DNA of 64,000 nt from assembly GCA_046595815.1 (NCBI GenBank), contig JBKJSN010000088.1, forward strand, positions 17,876-81,875, read 5' to 3'. The stretch comes from RYN-111 sp046595815 (GTDB taxonomy: Bacteria > Actinomycetota > Actinomycetes > Mycobacteriales > SCTD01). Below the pieces are notes generated by a model, which did no database searches, was not told where the DNA came from, and worked only from the letters and a program-made list of their open reading frames with translations. A program made the translations under genes and the position numbers. Positions within the stretch are counted from its first letter, which is position 1. Each line of letters begins with the position of its first letter. Positions 26,800 to 37,079 of this stretch are shown in pieces.

Positions 26800-29169
26800 G
26801 TGACGACCTCGCCCGTCCTGGCCCGCATCGCAGGCGCCCTGGCCCTCTGCGTCTTGGCTGGCATCTGCCTGGCCGGGCTGCTGCTCCCCGTGATCGGCAC
26901 GGTGGGCCTGCTCGGCAAGGCGGGCGCAGATGAATTCCTCGGGCTGCCCGCCGACCTGGACACCCCCGCGCTGGCCCAGCGAAGCAAGATCCTGGACCGG
27001 GACGGTCGGGTGCTCGCCACGCTGTTCACGGAGAACCGCGTGCGGGTGACCCTCTCCCAGGTCCCCAAGAGCGCGCAGGACGCACTCATCGCGATCGAGG
27101 ACAGCCGGTTCAGGGAGCACCGCGGGATCGACGTGAAGGGCACTTTCCGCGCCCTCGCCCGCAACTCCAGCTCCGGCTCGGTGCAGCAGGGCGGCTCGAC
27201 CCTCACGCAGCAGTACGTCAAGAACGTGCTCATCGAGAGCGCCCGGACCAAGGCTGGGCAGGACGCCGCACGGGAGCGCTCGGTGCAGCGCAAGCTCCAG
27301 GAGGCGCGCTACGCGCTCACTCTGGAACGCACGCTCACCAAGGACCAGATCCTCGAGGGCTACCTGAACATCGCCTACTACGGCAACGGGGTCTACGGGA
27401 TCGGTACGGCGGCGGCTCACTACTGGGGTGTTCCGGTGTCCAAGCTGACGGTGGCCCAGGGCGCACTGCTCGCCGGCATGGTGCAGAACCCCCGAAGGTT
27501 CGACCCACAGGACAACCCGCGCGACTCCGTGGCCCGCCGCAACGTCGTGCTGCGTCGGATGCGCGACCTTGGGTACCTCACCGAGCAGCAGGCGACGGCC
27601 GCCTCGCGCGCTGGGCTGGGGCTGCGCATCACCAATGTCCGCAGCGGGTGCGAGGCGCCGGGCGTCACCGCCCCGTTCTTCTGCGACTACGTCCGCCGCT
27701 ACCTCGAGGACGGGCCCGCGGGCAGTGCCCTCGGTGCCACGCGGCAGGAGCGGCAAGCCGTGCTGCTCGCGGGTGGGTTGACGATCAAGACCACCCTCGA
27801 CGCGAAGGTGCAGCGGGCCGCGCAAGGGGCGGTGGACCAGCAGGTCCCCCGCAACGACCCCTTCGGCGCGGCGGCGGTCGCAGACGTGGTGGAGCCCGGG
27901 ACCGGGGCGGTGCGGGCGATGGCCGTCAACCGGGGCTTCGGGAGCGGTCGACGCGAGACCAAGGTCAACCTCGCCCTCGGCGGAACCCTTGGTTTCCAAG
28001 GTGGTTCGACCTTCAAGATGTTCACGCTGGCGCATGCGATCCAAATGGGCATCTCGCCCCAGCTCACGCTCTACGCACCTCGCAGCTACTGCCCCAAGGC
28101 CTACTCCTACAAGCTCGCCGACGGCGGCTGCCCCGGCAACGCCGGCGACTCGGAGTCTGGGCGCTTCACGTTGGTCAAGGCGACGTGGGAGTCGGTGAAC
28201 ACCTACTTCCTGCAGCTGGCTGAACGCACCGGGCTCGCGGCGCCGATCGGACTGGCCGAGGCCATGGGCGTGCGCCAGGTGAACGGCACCTTCGAGGGCG
28301 AGCGGTTCAAGCGCTACGGCTCCTTCGTGCTCGGGTCGCCGGGTGTGAGCCCGCTCGCCATGGCCGGTGCGTACGCAGCACTGGCCGCCCGCGGGCAGTA
28401 CTGCCCCCCGAACCCCATCGCCGGCATCACCGACAGCCAGGGAAAGCCCCTGCCGCTGCCGAGCTCGCCGTGCTCACAGGCGCTCGAGCCGGACGCGGCA
28501 GACACGGTCACGGCGATCCTGCGCGGCGTCATCGACGGGCCACTGCCGGCACGGACCGGCAAGGGTGCCTCGATCGGGCGGCCCGCGGCGGGCAAGACCG
28601 GCACCACAAATGACAGCAAGGCCGCCTGGTTCGTCGGCTACACGCCGGAGCTGGCCACGGCGGTCTGGGTCGGCAAGCCCACGCCCACTCCGATGCGGGG
28701 GGTGCGCATCAACGGCCGCTACTACAAGGCTGTGTACGGCGGATCGCTCCCGGCACCCATCTGGCGCCAGGTGATGAAGGGGGCTCTCAAGGGCGTTCCG
28801 GTGTCGAACTTCCAGGCCCCGGCCACGCTGGACGAGGGGACCAAGGTCGCGGTGCCGAACGTTGCCGGACTGCCCGTGGACGCCGCCACCGACCTTCTGC
28901 GTGAGGCGGGCTTCGGCGTCACGGTGGGCGCTGCGGTGAACGCGGGCCCTGTCCCCGCCGGGATCGTGGCCCGCACCAACCCCGCAGCGGGCACCGAGCT
29001 GCCGGCCGGGTCGTCGGTGACGATCCTGCCGTCCAACGGGATCGCTCCGGTCGCGACGCCGACACCCACGCCCTCACCGACGAAGCCGGGCAACGGACCA
29101 CCTCCGCCGCCACCCACGGGCACGCCCTCACCGACCCCGAGCCCGACGAAGAAGAACAACGGCCGCTAG
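26800..29169 (+). CDS. ponA2: Bifunctional penicillin-binding protein PonA2
   Basis: 789 aa. N-terminal membrane anchor (about 10-35). GT51 glycosyltransferase with catalytic Glu100 (IAIEDSRFREHRG) and GGSTLTQQYVKN. Transpeptidase domain with Ser403 (STFK), SVN at 465-467 and KTGT at 599-602. A PASTA domain (about 684-750) and a Pro/Thr-rich tail end the protein. It polymerises and cross-links peptidoglycan outside the membrane and is the Rv3682 counterpart. The 3' end touches the convergent YqeY gene by 4 bases. Confidence 0.95.
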   Translation: MTTSPVLARIAGALALCVLAGICLAGLLLPVIGTVGLLGKAGADEFLGLPADLDTPALAQRSKILDRDGRVLATLFTENRVRVTLSQVPKSAQDALIAIEDSRFREHRGIDVKGTFRALARNSSSGSVQQGGSTLTQQYVKNVLIESARTKAGQDAARERSVQRKLQEARYALTLERTLTKDQILEGYLNIAYYGNGVYGIGTAAAHYWGVPVSKLTVAQGALLAGMVQNPRRFDPQDNPRDSVARRNVVLRRMRDLGYLTEQQATAASRAGLGLRITNVRSGCEAPGVTAPFFCDYVRRYLEDGPAGSALGATRQERQAVLLAGGLTIKTTLDAKVQRAAQGAVDQQVPRNDPFGAAAVADVVEPGTGAVRAMAVNRGFGSGRRETKVNLALGGTLGFQGGSTFKMFTLAHAIQMGISPQLTLYAPRSYCPKAYSYKLADGGCPGNAGDSESGRFTLVKATWESVNTYFLQLAERTGLAAPIGLAEAMGVRQVNGTFEGERFKRYGSFVLGSPGVSPLAMAGAYAALAARGQYCPPNPIAGITDSQGKPLPLPSSPCSQALEPDAADTVTAILRGVIDGPLPARTGKGASIGRPAAGKTGTTNDSKAAWFVGYTPELATAVWVGKPTPTPMRGVRINGRYYKAVYGGSLPAPIWRQVMKGALKGVPVSNFQAPATLDEGTKVAVPNVAGLPVDAATDLLREAGFGVTVGAAVNAGPVPAGIVARTNPAAGTELPAGSSVTILPSNGIAPVATPTPTPSPTKPGNGPPPPPPTGTPSPTPSPTKKNNGR

Positions 29170-29618
29170 CCCAGCGCCGCCCGCACAGCAGTAGCGACGC
29201 GACCACCCTCGGCGCGGCCGGCGACCTTGGCCCCGGCAGCCTTCATGACCGCGCCCATCGCCTGGGGCCCGCTCGCCCCGGTCTCGGCGACCGCCTCGGC
29301 GACAACAGCGGCGAGCTCCTCGTCGGAGAGCTGGGCGGGCAGGTAGGCCGCGATGACCACCTCCTCGGCGAGCTCGCGCTCGGCCCGCTCCTGGGCGCCC
29401 CCGGCGTGGTAGGCCTCGGCCGCCTCCCGCCGCTTCTTGCCCTCGCGGGCAAGCACCTTCAGCTCCTCGTCCTCCGACAGCGAGCGCGCCTGCTTGCCGG
29501 CGACCTCCTCGTTGCCGATCGCCGTCAGCACCATGCGAAGAGTGGCTCGCACGAGCTCGTCCTGAGCCTTCATCGCAGCCGTCAGGTCTGTCTGCAGTCG
29601 ATCCTTCAGCGCTCCCAT
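29166..29618 (-). CDS. GatB/YqeY domain protein
   Basis: 150 aa. MGALKDRLQTDLTAAMKAQD, LRMVLTAIGNEEV, EEVVIAAYLPAQLSDEEL and a C-terminal ATAVRAAL helix fit stand-alone YqeY proteins, related to the tRNA-binding tail of GatB. The ATG at 29618 was chosen because the frame upstream runs into the tRNA-Pro promoter region. Function in the cell is not established. Confidence 0.9.
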   Translation of the reverse strand: MGALKDRLQTDLTAAMKAQDELVRATLRMVLTAIGNEEVAGKQARSLSEDEELKVLAREGKKRREAAEAYHAGGAQERAERELAEEVVIAAYLPAQLSDEELAAVVAEAVAETGASGPQAMGAVMKAAGAKVAGRAEGGRVATAVRAALG

Positions 29619-29682
29619 GGGGCGAAGGCTAGCGACCACACCGGCGCCACGGCTGCGTCCGGTAGTCTCGTCCCCGTTCCAT

Positions 29683-29756
29683 CGGGGTGTGGCGCAGCTT
29701 GGTAGCGCGCTACGTTCGGGACGTAGAGGCCGCAGGTTCAAATCCTGTCACCCCGA
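29683..29756 (+). tRNA. tRNA-Pro (anticodon CGG)
   Basis: The acceptor stem CGGGGTG pairs with CACCCCG, discriminator A. The anticodon loop TTCGGGA gives CGG at 29717-29719, and the T-arm GCAGGTTCAAATCCTGT is standard. CCA is not encoded. A TAGTCT -10-like element lies about 15 bases upstream. Confidence 0.96.
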
Positions 29757-29811
29757 CTGAGCGAGTGCGAGAGCGCTCGCGTTCTGAGCCCCTGGCGAGT
29801 GATGCCGACGG

Positions 29812-30273
29812 CTACATCTTGAACGGCTGCGGGGGCGGCGCCAGGTCGGCCCGCGGGCAGTCCGCCAGGGTGTACCCGCCGTACCCCAGCGCCTCGTCGC
29901 ACATCGACTCGACGGTCCAGCCCTGCGAGGCGCCGATCTTGGTGACCGTTGCGCGGTAGATCGTGATCGCGTACTTCGTCGGCGTGCCATAGGCCACGTG
30001 CAGGCTCCCCACCAGCTCGGAGCTCCCCGGCTCGTCGGGTGAGTCCCACGGTCGGTCGTAGCGCTGCCAGAGCGTGGGGCTGCTGGACCACGTGCCTTCC
30101 TGGCGCACGTCGCGCATGGCCAGCTCGACCAGCACCGCACGTGCCGCACTCTCCGGCAGCACCGCCGAAGGTCGGATCACCTCAGTGACGGCAACGTCTT
30201 CGTACACGGCCGCGGCGAGCTCTTCGAAGGGGTTCACCGTTGCATCATCGGCTACTGGGGCGTCCGAGTTCAC
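29812..30273 (-). CDS. Conserved hypothetical protein
   Basis: 153 aa, soluble, no signal peptide. Centre reads LHVAYGTPTKYAITIYRATVTKIGASQGWTVESMCDEAL, and the C-terminus is Pro-rich. I do not recognise the family. It lies 34 bases downstream of the repeat-rich lipoprotein, on the same strand, and may be the tail of the kinase operon. Confidence 0.65.
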   Translation of the reverse strand: MNSDAPVADDATVNPFEELAAAVYEDVAVTEVIRPSAVLPESAARAVLVELAMRDVRQEGTWSSSPTLWQRYDRPWDSPDEPGSSELVGSLHVAYGTPTKYAITIYRATVTKIGASQGWTVESMCDEALGYGGYTLADCPRADLAPPPQPFKM

Positions 30274-30307
30274 CCCCCAAGCGACTTTCGTGGGGGATGC
30301 CCCGACC

Positions 30308-30766
30308 TCAGGAGGTGGCTGAGGGCTGAGCGGACGGGAACAGCGGTGGGAGCGACTCGGTGGGCGGCGGCGGCGTGGTCTCCACCGGCGTCGGGCTGGG
30401 CGTGGCCGAGGGAGTCGGGCTCGGCGTTGGCGAAGGCGTCGCGCTCGGGGTGGCCGAGGGGGTTGCGCTCGGGGTGGCCGAAGGCGTCGGCGTGGCGGTC
30501 ACGAGAGCGGCGTCGCGCTGGATGGCCGCGATCAGCCCGAGCAGCAGCTGAGCGCGAGCCCGGGTGAGCTGGCCGGCGCGTACCTGGTCCTCGACCTCCT
30601 GCTGGAGGTCGGCGGCCGCCGCCCGCAGCCCGGCAAGGTCCCGTGCGTTGGCCTGCTCGACCAGTTGAGCGGTCAGGTCCTGCAACCGCCCCTGCGGGGT
30701 CAGCGTCCCGCCGCTGCACCCCGTCAGCAGGACTGCGCACAGCACGAGCCCGGCGAGGCGCCTCAT
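30308..30766 (-). CDS. Lipoprotein with TPSA/TPSP repeats
   Basis: 152 aa. Lipobox LLTGC (Cys17), then a helical region (residues about 24-88) and a Thr-Pro-Ser-Ala repeat tract at 92-127, likely a wall-spanning extended stalk. Its ATG overlaps the kinase stop by 4 bases. It may be an extracellular partner of the membrane kinase. This is inferred from coupling only. Confidence 0.75.
   Translation of the reverse strand: MRRLAGLVLCAVLLTGCSGGTLTPQGRLQDLTAQLVEQANARDLAGLRAAAADLQQEVEDQVRAGQLTRARAQLLLGLIAAIQRDAALVTATPTPSATPSATPSATPSATPSPTPSPTPSATPSPTPVETTPPPPTESLPPLFPSAQPSATS
30386..30493 (-). repeat. 12-bp coding repeat tract
   Basis: Nine tandem, slightly diverged 12-bp units encode TPSA or TPSP in the lipoprotein C-terminal half. 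The tract length is likely to vary between strains by slippage. Confidence 0.75.
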
Positions 30767-31868
30767 GGCCGCGCCACCTGGTCACGCAGCTCGCGCAGGT
30801 CCTGTTGCAGCCTCGAAGGCAGGTCCTGGCTGATCGCCGGCACCTGCTGCGGGGTCGGCGTGCCCCCCTTCGTCATTGCCGCCCCCGCCGCAGCGAGGGC
30901 GCCCGCAGCGAGGACCGCCGCGACGATCCACGGCGTCTTGCTCTTGGGAGCGACAGGAGCGGGTACGGCGGGCTGGCGGGGCATGACGGTCGTGCGTGGC
31001 GACTGGGTGCCCACGACGGTCGTAGGACGGGCCAGCAGGGCGGTGGGCTCCCCCGCGAGCAGCGACCGAAGCGCACCCGCTGCCTCGACCGCGCTCAGGC
31101 GGTTGGCAGGGTCGCGGGCGGTCATCGCCTCCAGCACGTCGGCCCAGCCGTCAGGCAGGGACGGCGGCAGCGACGGTGACCGGTGCAGCCGCGCCATGGC
31201 CGCCTCCATGGGAGGTCCGTCGTACTCCCGCTTGCCGGTGAGCGACTCCAGCAGCACCAGGCCAAGGGCGTAGACGTCGGTCGGCGGTCCGACCGGCTCG
31301 CCAGAGACCTGCTCCGGCGCGAGGTAGGAGGCGGTGCCGACCATGAGCCCGGTGCTGGTGACCTTGGCCGCGTCGACCAGACGGGCGATCCCGAAGTCGG
31401 TGAGCTTCACGGTGCCGCCCCGGCCCAGCAGCACGTTGCCCGGCTTGACGTCCCGGTGGACCATGCCCCGCGCGTGCACGTGGGCGAGGGCCTCCGCCAG
31501 GGCCGCACCCACGGCAGCCACGCGGTGCACGGGCATGGGCCGGGCGCGGATGGCATCGGAGAGGGTCTCGCCCTCGACGTACTCCATGACGACCCAGGGG
31601 CGGCCGCTCGTGTCGGTGCCCGCGTCGTAGACCTGCACGAGCGAAGGGTGTGACAGCTGCGCAAGGGTGCGCGCCTCGTCGGCGGCCCGGGCTGAGGACT
31701 CATCGTGCGGGGCGGTCACCAGCTTCAGCGCGACCGGTCGGTCGAGCTGGGTGTCCGTGGCACGCCAGACCTCGGCGGTGCCCCCGCGCCCGACCAGCTG
31801 CTCGAGGCGGTAGCGGCCCCCGATGACGGCAGCAGCGGGCATCGCCCGCGTGGGCTCGTCGGCGTCGC

Positions 31869-31872
<4 letters not shown>
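30763..31872 (-). CDS. Membrane Ser/Thr protein kinase (Pkn-like)
   Basis: 369 aa. Hanks-type kinase with Gly loop VGRGGTAEVW (about 27-36), Lys50, Glu66, HRD at 139-141, DFG at 159-161 and APE at 186-188; all catalytic residues are present. After the kinase domain come a Pro/Thr linker, one membrane helix (WIVAAVLAAGALAAAGAAM) and a short outside tail without PASTA domains. It overlaps asd at its start (ATGA) and the lipoprotein at its end, so it is coupled to the ask-asd genes. The lysine pathway enzymes might be its targets (speculation). Confidence 0.9.
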
Positions 31873-32884
<1,012 letters not shown>

Positions 32885-32888
<4 letters not shown>

Positions 32889-33400
32889 CTTCCGGTCCCG
32901 GCGTACACCGTCGCGGTCTCGTCGGTGCCCAGGTCGAAGGCGTCGTGCACGGCCTTGACCGCGGCGGGCAGGTCGGTGTCCCGGCAGACGACGGAGATGC
33001 GGATCTCGCTGGTGCTGATCGCCTCGGCGTTCACACCGACCGCGGCGAGGGCCTCGAAGAACGTGGCGCTGACGCCCGGGTGGCTGCGCATGCCGGCGCC
33101 GACGAGGGAGACCTTGCCGATGTGCTCGTCGGACAGCAGGTTCTCGAAGCCGACCTTGGCCTGCAGCTTGGACAACGCCGTGACGGCCGTGGTGAGGTCC
33201 GACTTGGGCAGCGTGAAGGACACGTCGGTGCGGTCGGTCGCGCCGGAGACGTTCTGCACGATCATGTCGATGTTGACCTCGGCGTCGGCGAGGGCGCGGA
33301 AGATCGCAGCCGCCTCACCCGGCTTGTCAGGGACGCCGACCACCGTCACGCGGGCCTCGGAGAGGTCGTGCGCGACGCCGCTGATGATGGCTGCTTCCAC
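32885..33400 (-). CDS. Possible internal start: aspartate kinase beta subunit
   Basis: Within lysC a GTG at 33400 is preceded by GGAGAAG at suitable spacing. It would give a 171-aa chain starting just before AAIISGVAHDLSEARVTVVG, the ACT-only regulatory subunit. Corynebacterium and Bacillus make alpha2beta2 aspartate kinases in this way. Translation from this site is inferred, not shown. Confidence 0.55.
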
Positions 33401-34138
33401 GGGCTCTTCTCCGGTGATCGAGGTGCCTGGCTTGGTCGAGAACGAGGATCGGACGATGAGGGGTACGTCGTAACGGCGGGCGTACTCCACACAGCGCAGG
33501 TGCAGGATCTTGGCACCGGAGGCGGCGAGCTCGAGCATCTCCTCATAGGTGAGCGTCTTGAGCTGACGGGCGTTCGGGACCAGCCGGGGGTCGGCGGAGT
33601 AGACCCCGTCGACGTCGGTGTAGATCTCGCAGACCTCCGCCTGCAGCGCGGCGGCCAGCGCGACGGCAGTGGTGTCGGACCCGCCCCGGCCGAGCGTGGT
33701 GATGTCCTTGGTGTCCTGGCTGACGCCCTGGAAGCCCGCGACGATCGCGACGTGGCCCTCGGCGAGCGCCTCCTGGATGCGCCCGGGCGTGACGTCGATG
33801 ATGCGCGCCTTGCCGTGCGTGGAGTCGGTGATGACCCCGGCCTGGCTCCCGGTGAAGCTGCGGGCGCTCAGGCCAAGCGACTGGATGGCCATCGCGAGCA
33901 GCGCCATGGAGATGCGCTCGCCCGCCGTGAGGAGCATGTCGAGCTCGCGGCCGGGGGGCAGCGGCGAGACCTGCTGCGCGAGATCGAGCAGCTCATCGGT
34001 GGTGTCACCCATCGCCGAGACGACGACGCACACGTCATGTCCGGCTTTGCGGGTCGCGACGATGCGCTCGGCCACCCGCTTGATGCGCTCAGCGTCCGAC
34101 ACCGACGACCCGCCGTACTTCTGCACGACAAGGCCCAT
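32885..34138 (-). CDS. lysC: Aspartate kinase (alpha subunit)
   Basis: 417 aa from ATG 34138. The kinase motif VQKYGGSSV, FTGSQAGVITD, and GRGGSDTTAVALAAAL form the amino-acid kinase domain. Two ACT domains follow (VTVVGVPDKPGEAAAIF and VSLVGAGMRSHPGVSA). It catalyses the first step of the aspartate pathway and is normally feedback-inhibited by lysine and threonine through the ACT region. An internal GTG at 33400 may give a separate beta chain. Confidence 0.96.
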
Positions 34139-34171
34139 GCGGCTAAGGGTACCGAGAGGGGCGCAACCCGT

Positions 34172-34177
34172 TACGTT
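34172..34177 (+). promoter_or_regulatory. Candidate -10 element, leaderless start
   Basis: TACGTT (TANNNT) ends 6 bases before the ATG of the ABC ATPase gene, with no Shine-Dalgarno in between. The short gap to the divergent lysC leaves little room for a longer leader. Confidence 0.4.
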
Positions 34178-34183
34178 CTGGCC

Positions 34184-35098
34184 ATGGCAGACGCAGCAGT
34201 TGTCGCGACCGGCGTACGGCGGTCCTTCGGCACAGTGGAAGCGGTGCGCGGGATCGACCTGACGGCGAGGGCCGGTGAGGTGACTGCGCTCGTCGGACCC
34301 AACGGCGCGGGCAAGACGACGCTGCTGCTGGTGCTGGCGACGCTGCTCGTACCCGACGCGGGCTCGGTGCGGATCGCCGGGTTCGACCCGGTCACCCAGG
34401 CGGACGAGGTGCGGGCCCGGATGGGCTGGAGCCCTGACGTCTTCGGGCTCTACGACAACCTGACCTGCCGCGAGTACCTCACGTTCGTGGCCGCCGCAAT
34501 GCGCCTGCCCAAGGCCGCGGGCGAGAGCCGCACCCGCGAGCTGCTCGCGCTGGCCCACCTCGAGGACAAGGCCGACCTGCCGGTGCACACGCTGTCGCGT
34601 GGGCAGAAGCAGCGGCTGGGCTTGATGCGCGCACTCGTGCACGACCCTGCGGTGCTGCTGCTCGACGAACCCGCTTCCGGCCTGGACCCGCGCAGCCGGG
34701 TGGACCTGCGGGCGCTGCTGCGCGAGCTGGCCGGGCAGGGCAAGGCGGTGCTCGTCTCCAGCCACCTGCTCGGCGACCTCGAGGAGCTGTCGGACCGGGT
34801 GGTGTTCGTCGACCGGGGTCTCACGGTGGGCGAGCACGCGATGGACGCGCTGCCGACCAACACCGCGGCACACCCCTGGCGACTGCGGGCGCTGGCTGCG
34901 GAGGCCCTCGTGACTGCCCTCGACAGCCTCGCGGTGCCGCACGGAGACCCGACGCCCGCGGGGGTCGACGTGCTGCTGGACGGCGACGATGCCGCCGCGG
35001 ACCTGATAGCGAAACTGGTGAAGGCGAAGGTGCCCCTCGTGTCCTGCCAACCCGTCGGAGGCCACCTCGAGGCTGCCTACCTGGAGCTGACGCGATGA
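34184..35098 (+). CDS. ABC transporter ATP-binding protein
   Basis: 304 aa. Walker A GPNGAGKTT, signature LSRGQKQRLGL, Walker B AVLLLDEP, D-loop SGLD and H-loop VSSHLL are intact. A C-terminal domain follows (PWRLRALAAEALV). It belongs to the ABC-2/CcmA-like export family and is coupled to the permease gene by ATGA. The exported substrate is unknown. The frame is open far upstream on the plus strand, but that part is a shadow of lysC and asd. Confidence 0.92.
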   Translation: MADAAVVATGVRRSFGTVEAVRGIDLTARAGEVTALVGPNGAGKTTLLLVLATLLVPDAGSVRIAGFDPVTQADEVRARMGWSPDVFGLYDNLTCREYLTFVAAAMRLPKAAGESRTRELLALAHLEDKADLPVHTLSRGQKQRLGLMRALVHDPAVLLLDEPASGLDPRSRVDLRALLRELAGQGKAVLVSSHLLGDLEELSDRVVFVDRGLTVGEHAMDALPTNTAAHPWRLRALAAEALVTALDSLAVPHGDPTPAGVDVLLDGDDAAADLIAKLVKAKVPLVSCQPVGGHLEAAYLELTR

Positions 35099-36177
35099 GC
35101 CAGCTTCGCTGGGACGGGATCGTCACCGTGGCGCGCCAGGAGTTCACGCTCCGCATCCGCGCAGGTCGCTGGCGCTGGCTGCTCGCGATCTGGTTCGTCG
35201 TCGTGAGCGGCTTCACGGTGCTGGTGCACCTGGCGGTCCGAGCCGGCTACCGGGACGCGGAGAACAAGGGCGTCGTGGTCTACGGCGCGCTGGTGCTGTT
35301 CGTGCTGGCGCTCGCGCTGCTCGTCGTACCGTCCCTCACCGGACAGTCGGTGAACGGCGACCGTGAGCGCGGAACCCTGGCCACGCTGCAGGTCACGCGG
35401 CTGTCGGCACTGGAGATCGCCGTCGGCAAGCTCGTCGCGGCCTGGGGCACGGCGCTGGTGTTCCTGGCCCTGGCGTTCCCCGCCGTCCTCTACAGCCTGT
35501 CCCTCGGAGGCATCCCGTTCTCCCGGGTGCCGGTGGTGACGGTCGTCGTCGCGCTGCTGCTCGGCGTGATCGCCGCGCTGGCGCTGTGCCTGTCCTCACT
35601 GCTGGCCCGCAGCACCACCTCCGGCGTGCTGTCCTATCTCGTGGTGTTCGTCCTCTCCCTGGGGACCCTGATCGTCTTCGGCATCGGGGCTGCGCTGAGC
35701 ACCGAGCACTACATCGAGAACAGCACTTGCCCCTCGCGGGAGGAGCTGCTGCAGCAGGGCTTCCCGGAGAACGACATCGACCGCATCACCTCCGACTGCC
35801 AGGTCTCGACGTACGAGACGACGCGCGCTCGCACGGACCGGGTGTGGTGGCTGCTCGCCCCCAACCCCTTCGTCATCGTGGCCGATGCCGCGCCGCAACT
35901 GCCGAAGGAGACCGCGGCCGAGCGACAGTCCCGCCTCGCCGATGAGCAGGCCGGGCGCAACCACGAGGACCTGCGCGGCAGCGACCCGCTGGGCGCGATC
36001 GGCCGAGGGGTACGCGACCTGCGCCACCCGCCGGGCAAGGAGGGCGGCGAGCGCAAGCCGGTCTGGCCGTATGGCCTGGCGTTCGACGTACTCCTCGGGG
36101 TCGGCGCGGTGTGGCTGACATCTCGGCGGCTGCAGGCCCCGTCGCGCACGCTGCCGAAGGGGCAGCGGGTCGCCTGA
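35095..36177 (+). CDS. ABC-2 type permease
   Basis: 360 aa. Six or so membrane segments, for example LLAIWFVVVSGFTVLVHLAV, VYGALVLFVLALALLVVPSL, and VVTVVVALLLGVIAALALCL. The extracytoplasmic loop with two cysteines (CPSREELLQQGF and DCQVSTYET) and a Lys/Arg-rich region before the last helix are unusual. It works with the upstream ATPase. The stop lies 21 bases from the convergent GNAT gene. Confidence 0.9.
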   Translation: MSQLRWDGIVTVARQEFTLRIRAGRWRWLLAIWFVVVSGFTVLVHLAVRAGYRDAENKGVVVYGALVLFVLALALLVVPSLTGQSVNGDRERGTLATLQVTRLSALEIAVGKLVAAWGTALVFLALAFPAVLYSLSLGGIPFSRVPVVTVVVALLLGVIAALALCLSSLLARSTTSGVLSYLVVFVLSLGTLIVFGIGAALSTEHYIENSTCPSREELLQQGFPENDIDRITSDCQVSTYETTRARTDRVWWLLAPNPFVIVADAAPQLPKETAAERQSRLADEQAGRNHEDLRGSDPLGAIGRGVRDLRHPPGKEGGERKPVWPYGLAFDVLLGVGAVWLTSRRLQAPSRTLPKGQRVA

Positions 36178-36198
36178 GGCTGCCCCTACGCCTGCGGC

Positions 36199-37038
36199 TT
36201 AGCCGAAGGCGCCGCTGGGCAGGTACGGCGACATCATCGGCTGACCGCGCAGCGCGATCGAGGCACCGCTGCTGAGGGTGAGGCGTGCGTCCAAGCAGAC
36301 GTCGATCGCCCACTGCTGGTTGGCCGCCAGCCAGTCCACCTCGACCGGCTCGGTGGCCTCGGCGAGCACCGTCCAGAGCAGGTCGCGCGCGGTCTGTTCC
36401 TCGGTCGCGGCGAGCAACAGGGCCGAGTCCTTACGGAAGACGGCGAAGCCCTTGCCCGGCCGGACCACGATGCGATTGGGCCCCTGCACGAAGTAGTCGA
36501 CCTCCGTTCCGAGCCGTGCGCCGCGGACCGCTAGGAGCACGTCGTCGAGGGTCCCGCGGTCGCCGTCGTACTCGCGGATCCCTGTGATCGCAGGCATTTT
36601 GCTCAGGTCAGGGCGGCCCTTGGCGGTGTACGTCGGGTGCATCGCAAAGCCGGCCCGCTGGTATCGCCGTACCGCTGCGGGCTCCACGGTGGACAGGATC
36701 CAGGAGCGGTCGGTCGCGGTGGTCAGCGCGGCATCAAGCAGCTCGCGGCCGATCCCCTTGCCCTGCAGGCCCGGTTTGACGATGAGCAGCGACAGGAACC
36801 ACATGCCGTCGCGGACCAGCGCCAGCGCGCAGCCGACGGGCTCGCCGTCGATCTCGGCGACCCAGGCGCTGTCCGGATCGGTGCGCCGCAGGTGGGAGAT
36901 GCGCATGGTGCCGCGGGCGCGGACCTCGTCGGTGAACTCGTGAGGCGGCTCGCCCATGCGCACGGCCAGGTCGTGGAAGGTCACGTACTGGACGTCGACG
37001 AGGGCCGCGACGTCCTCAGGCAGCATCGGTCGGATCAC
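36199..37038 (-). CDS. GNAT family N-acetyltransferase
   Basis: 279 aa from GTG 37038. The first half carries the GNAT core: AWVAEIDGEPVGCALAL, MWFLSLLIVKPGLQGKGIGRELL (acetyl-CoA loop QGKGIG) and the late STVEPAAVRRYQRAGF. The second half (GTEVDYFVQGPNRIVVRPGKGFAVF) looks like a second, non-catalytic GNAT-like repeat. Substrate unknown. It lies 42 bases downstream of recR. Confidence 0.83.
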   Translation of the reverse strand: MIRPMLPEDVAALVDVQYVTFHDLAVRMGEPPHEFTDEVRARGTMRISHLRRTDPDSAWVAEIDGEPVGCALALVRDGMWFLSLLIVKPGLQGKGIGRELLDAALTTATDRSWILSTVEPAAVRRYQRAGFAMHPTYTAKGRPDLSKMPAITGIREYDGDRGTLDDVLLAVRGARLGTEVDYFVQGPNRIVVRPGKGFAVFRKDSALLLAATEEQTARDLLWTVLAEATEPVEVDWLAANQQWAIDVCLDARLTLSSGASIALRGQPMMSPYLPSGAFG

Positions 37039-37079
37039 CCGGCCACCCCACCACAGAGCGGCGCGGCCGCCCAGTGGTT

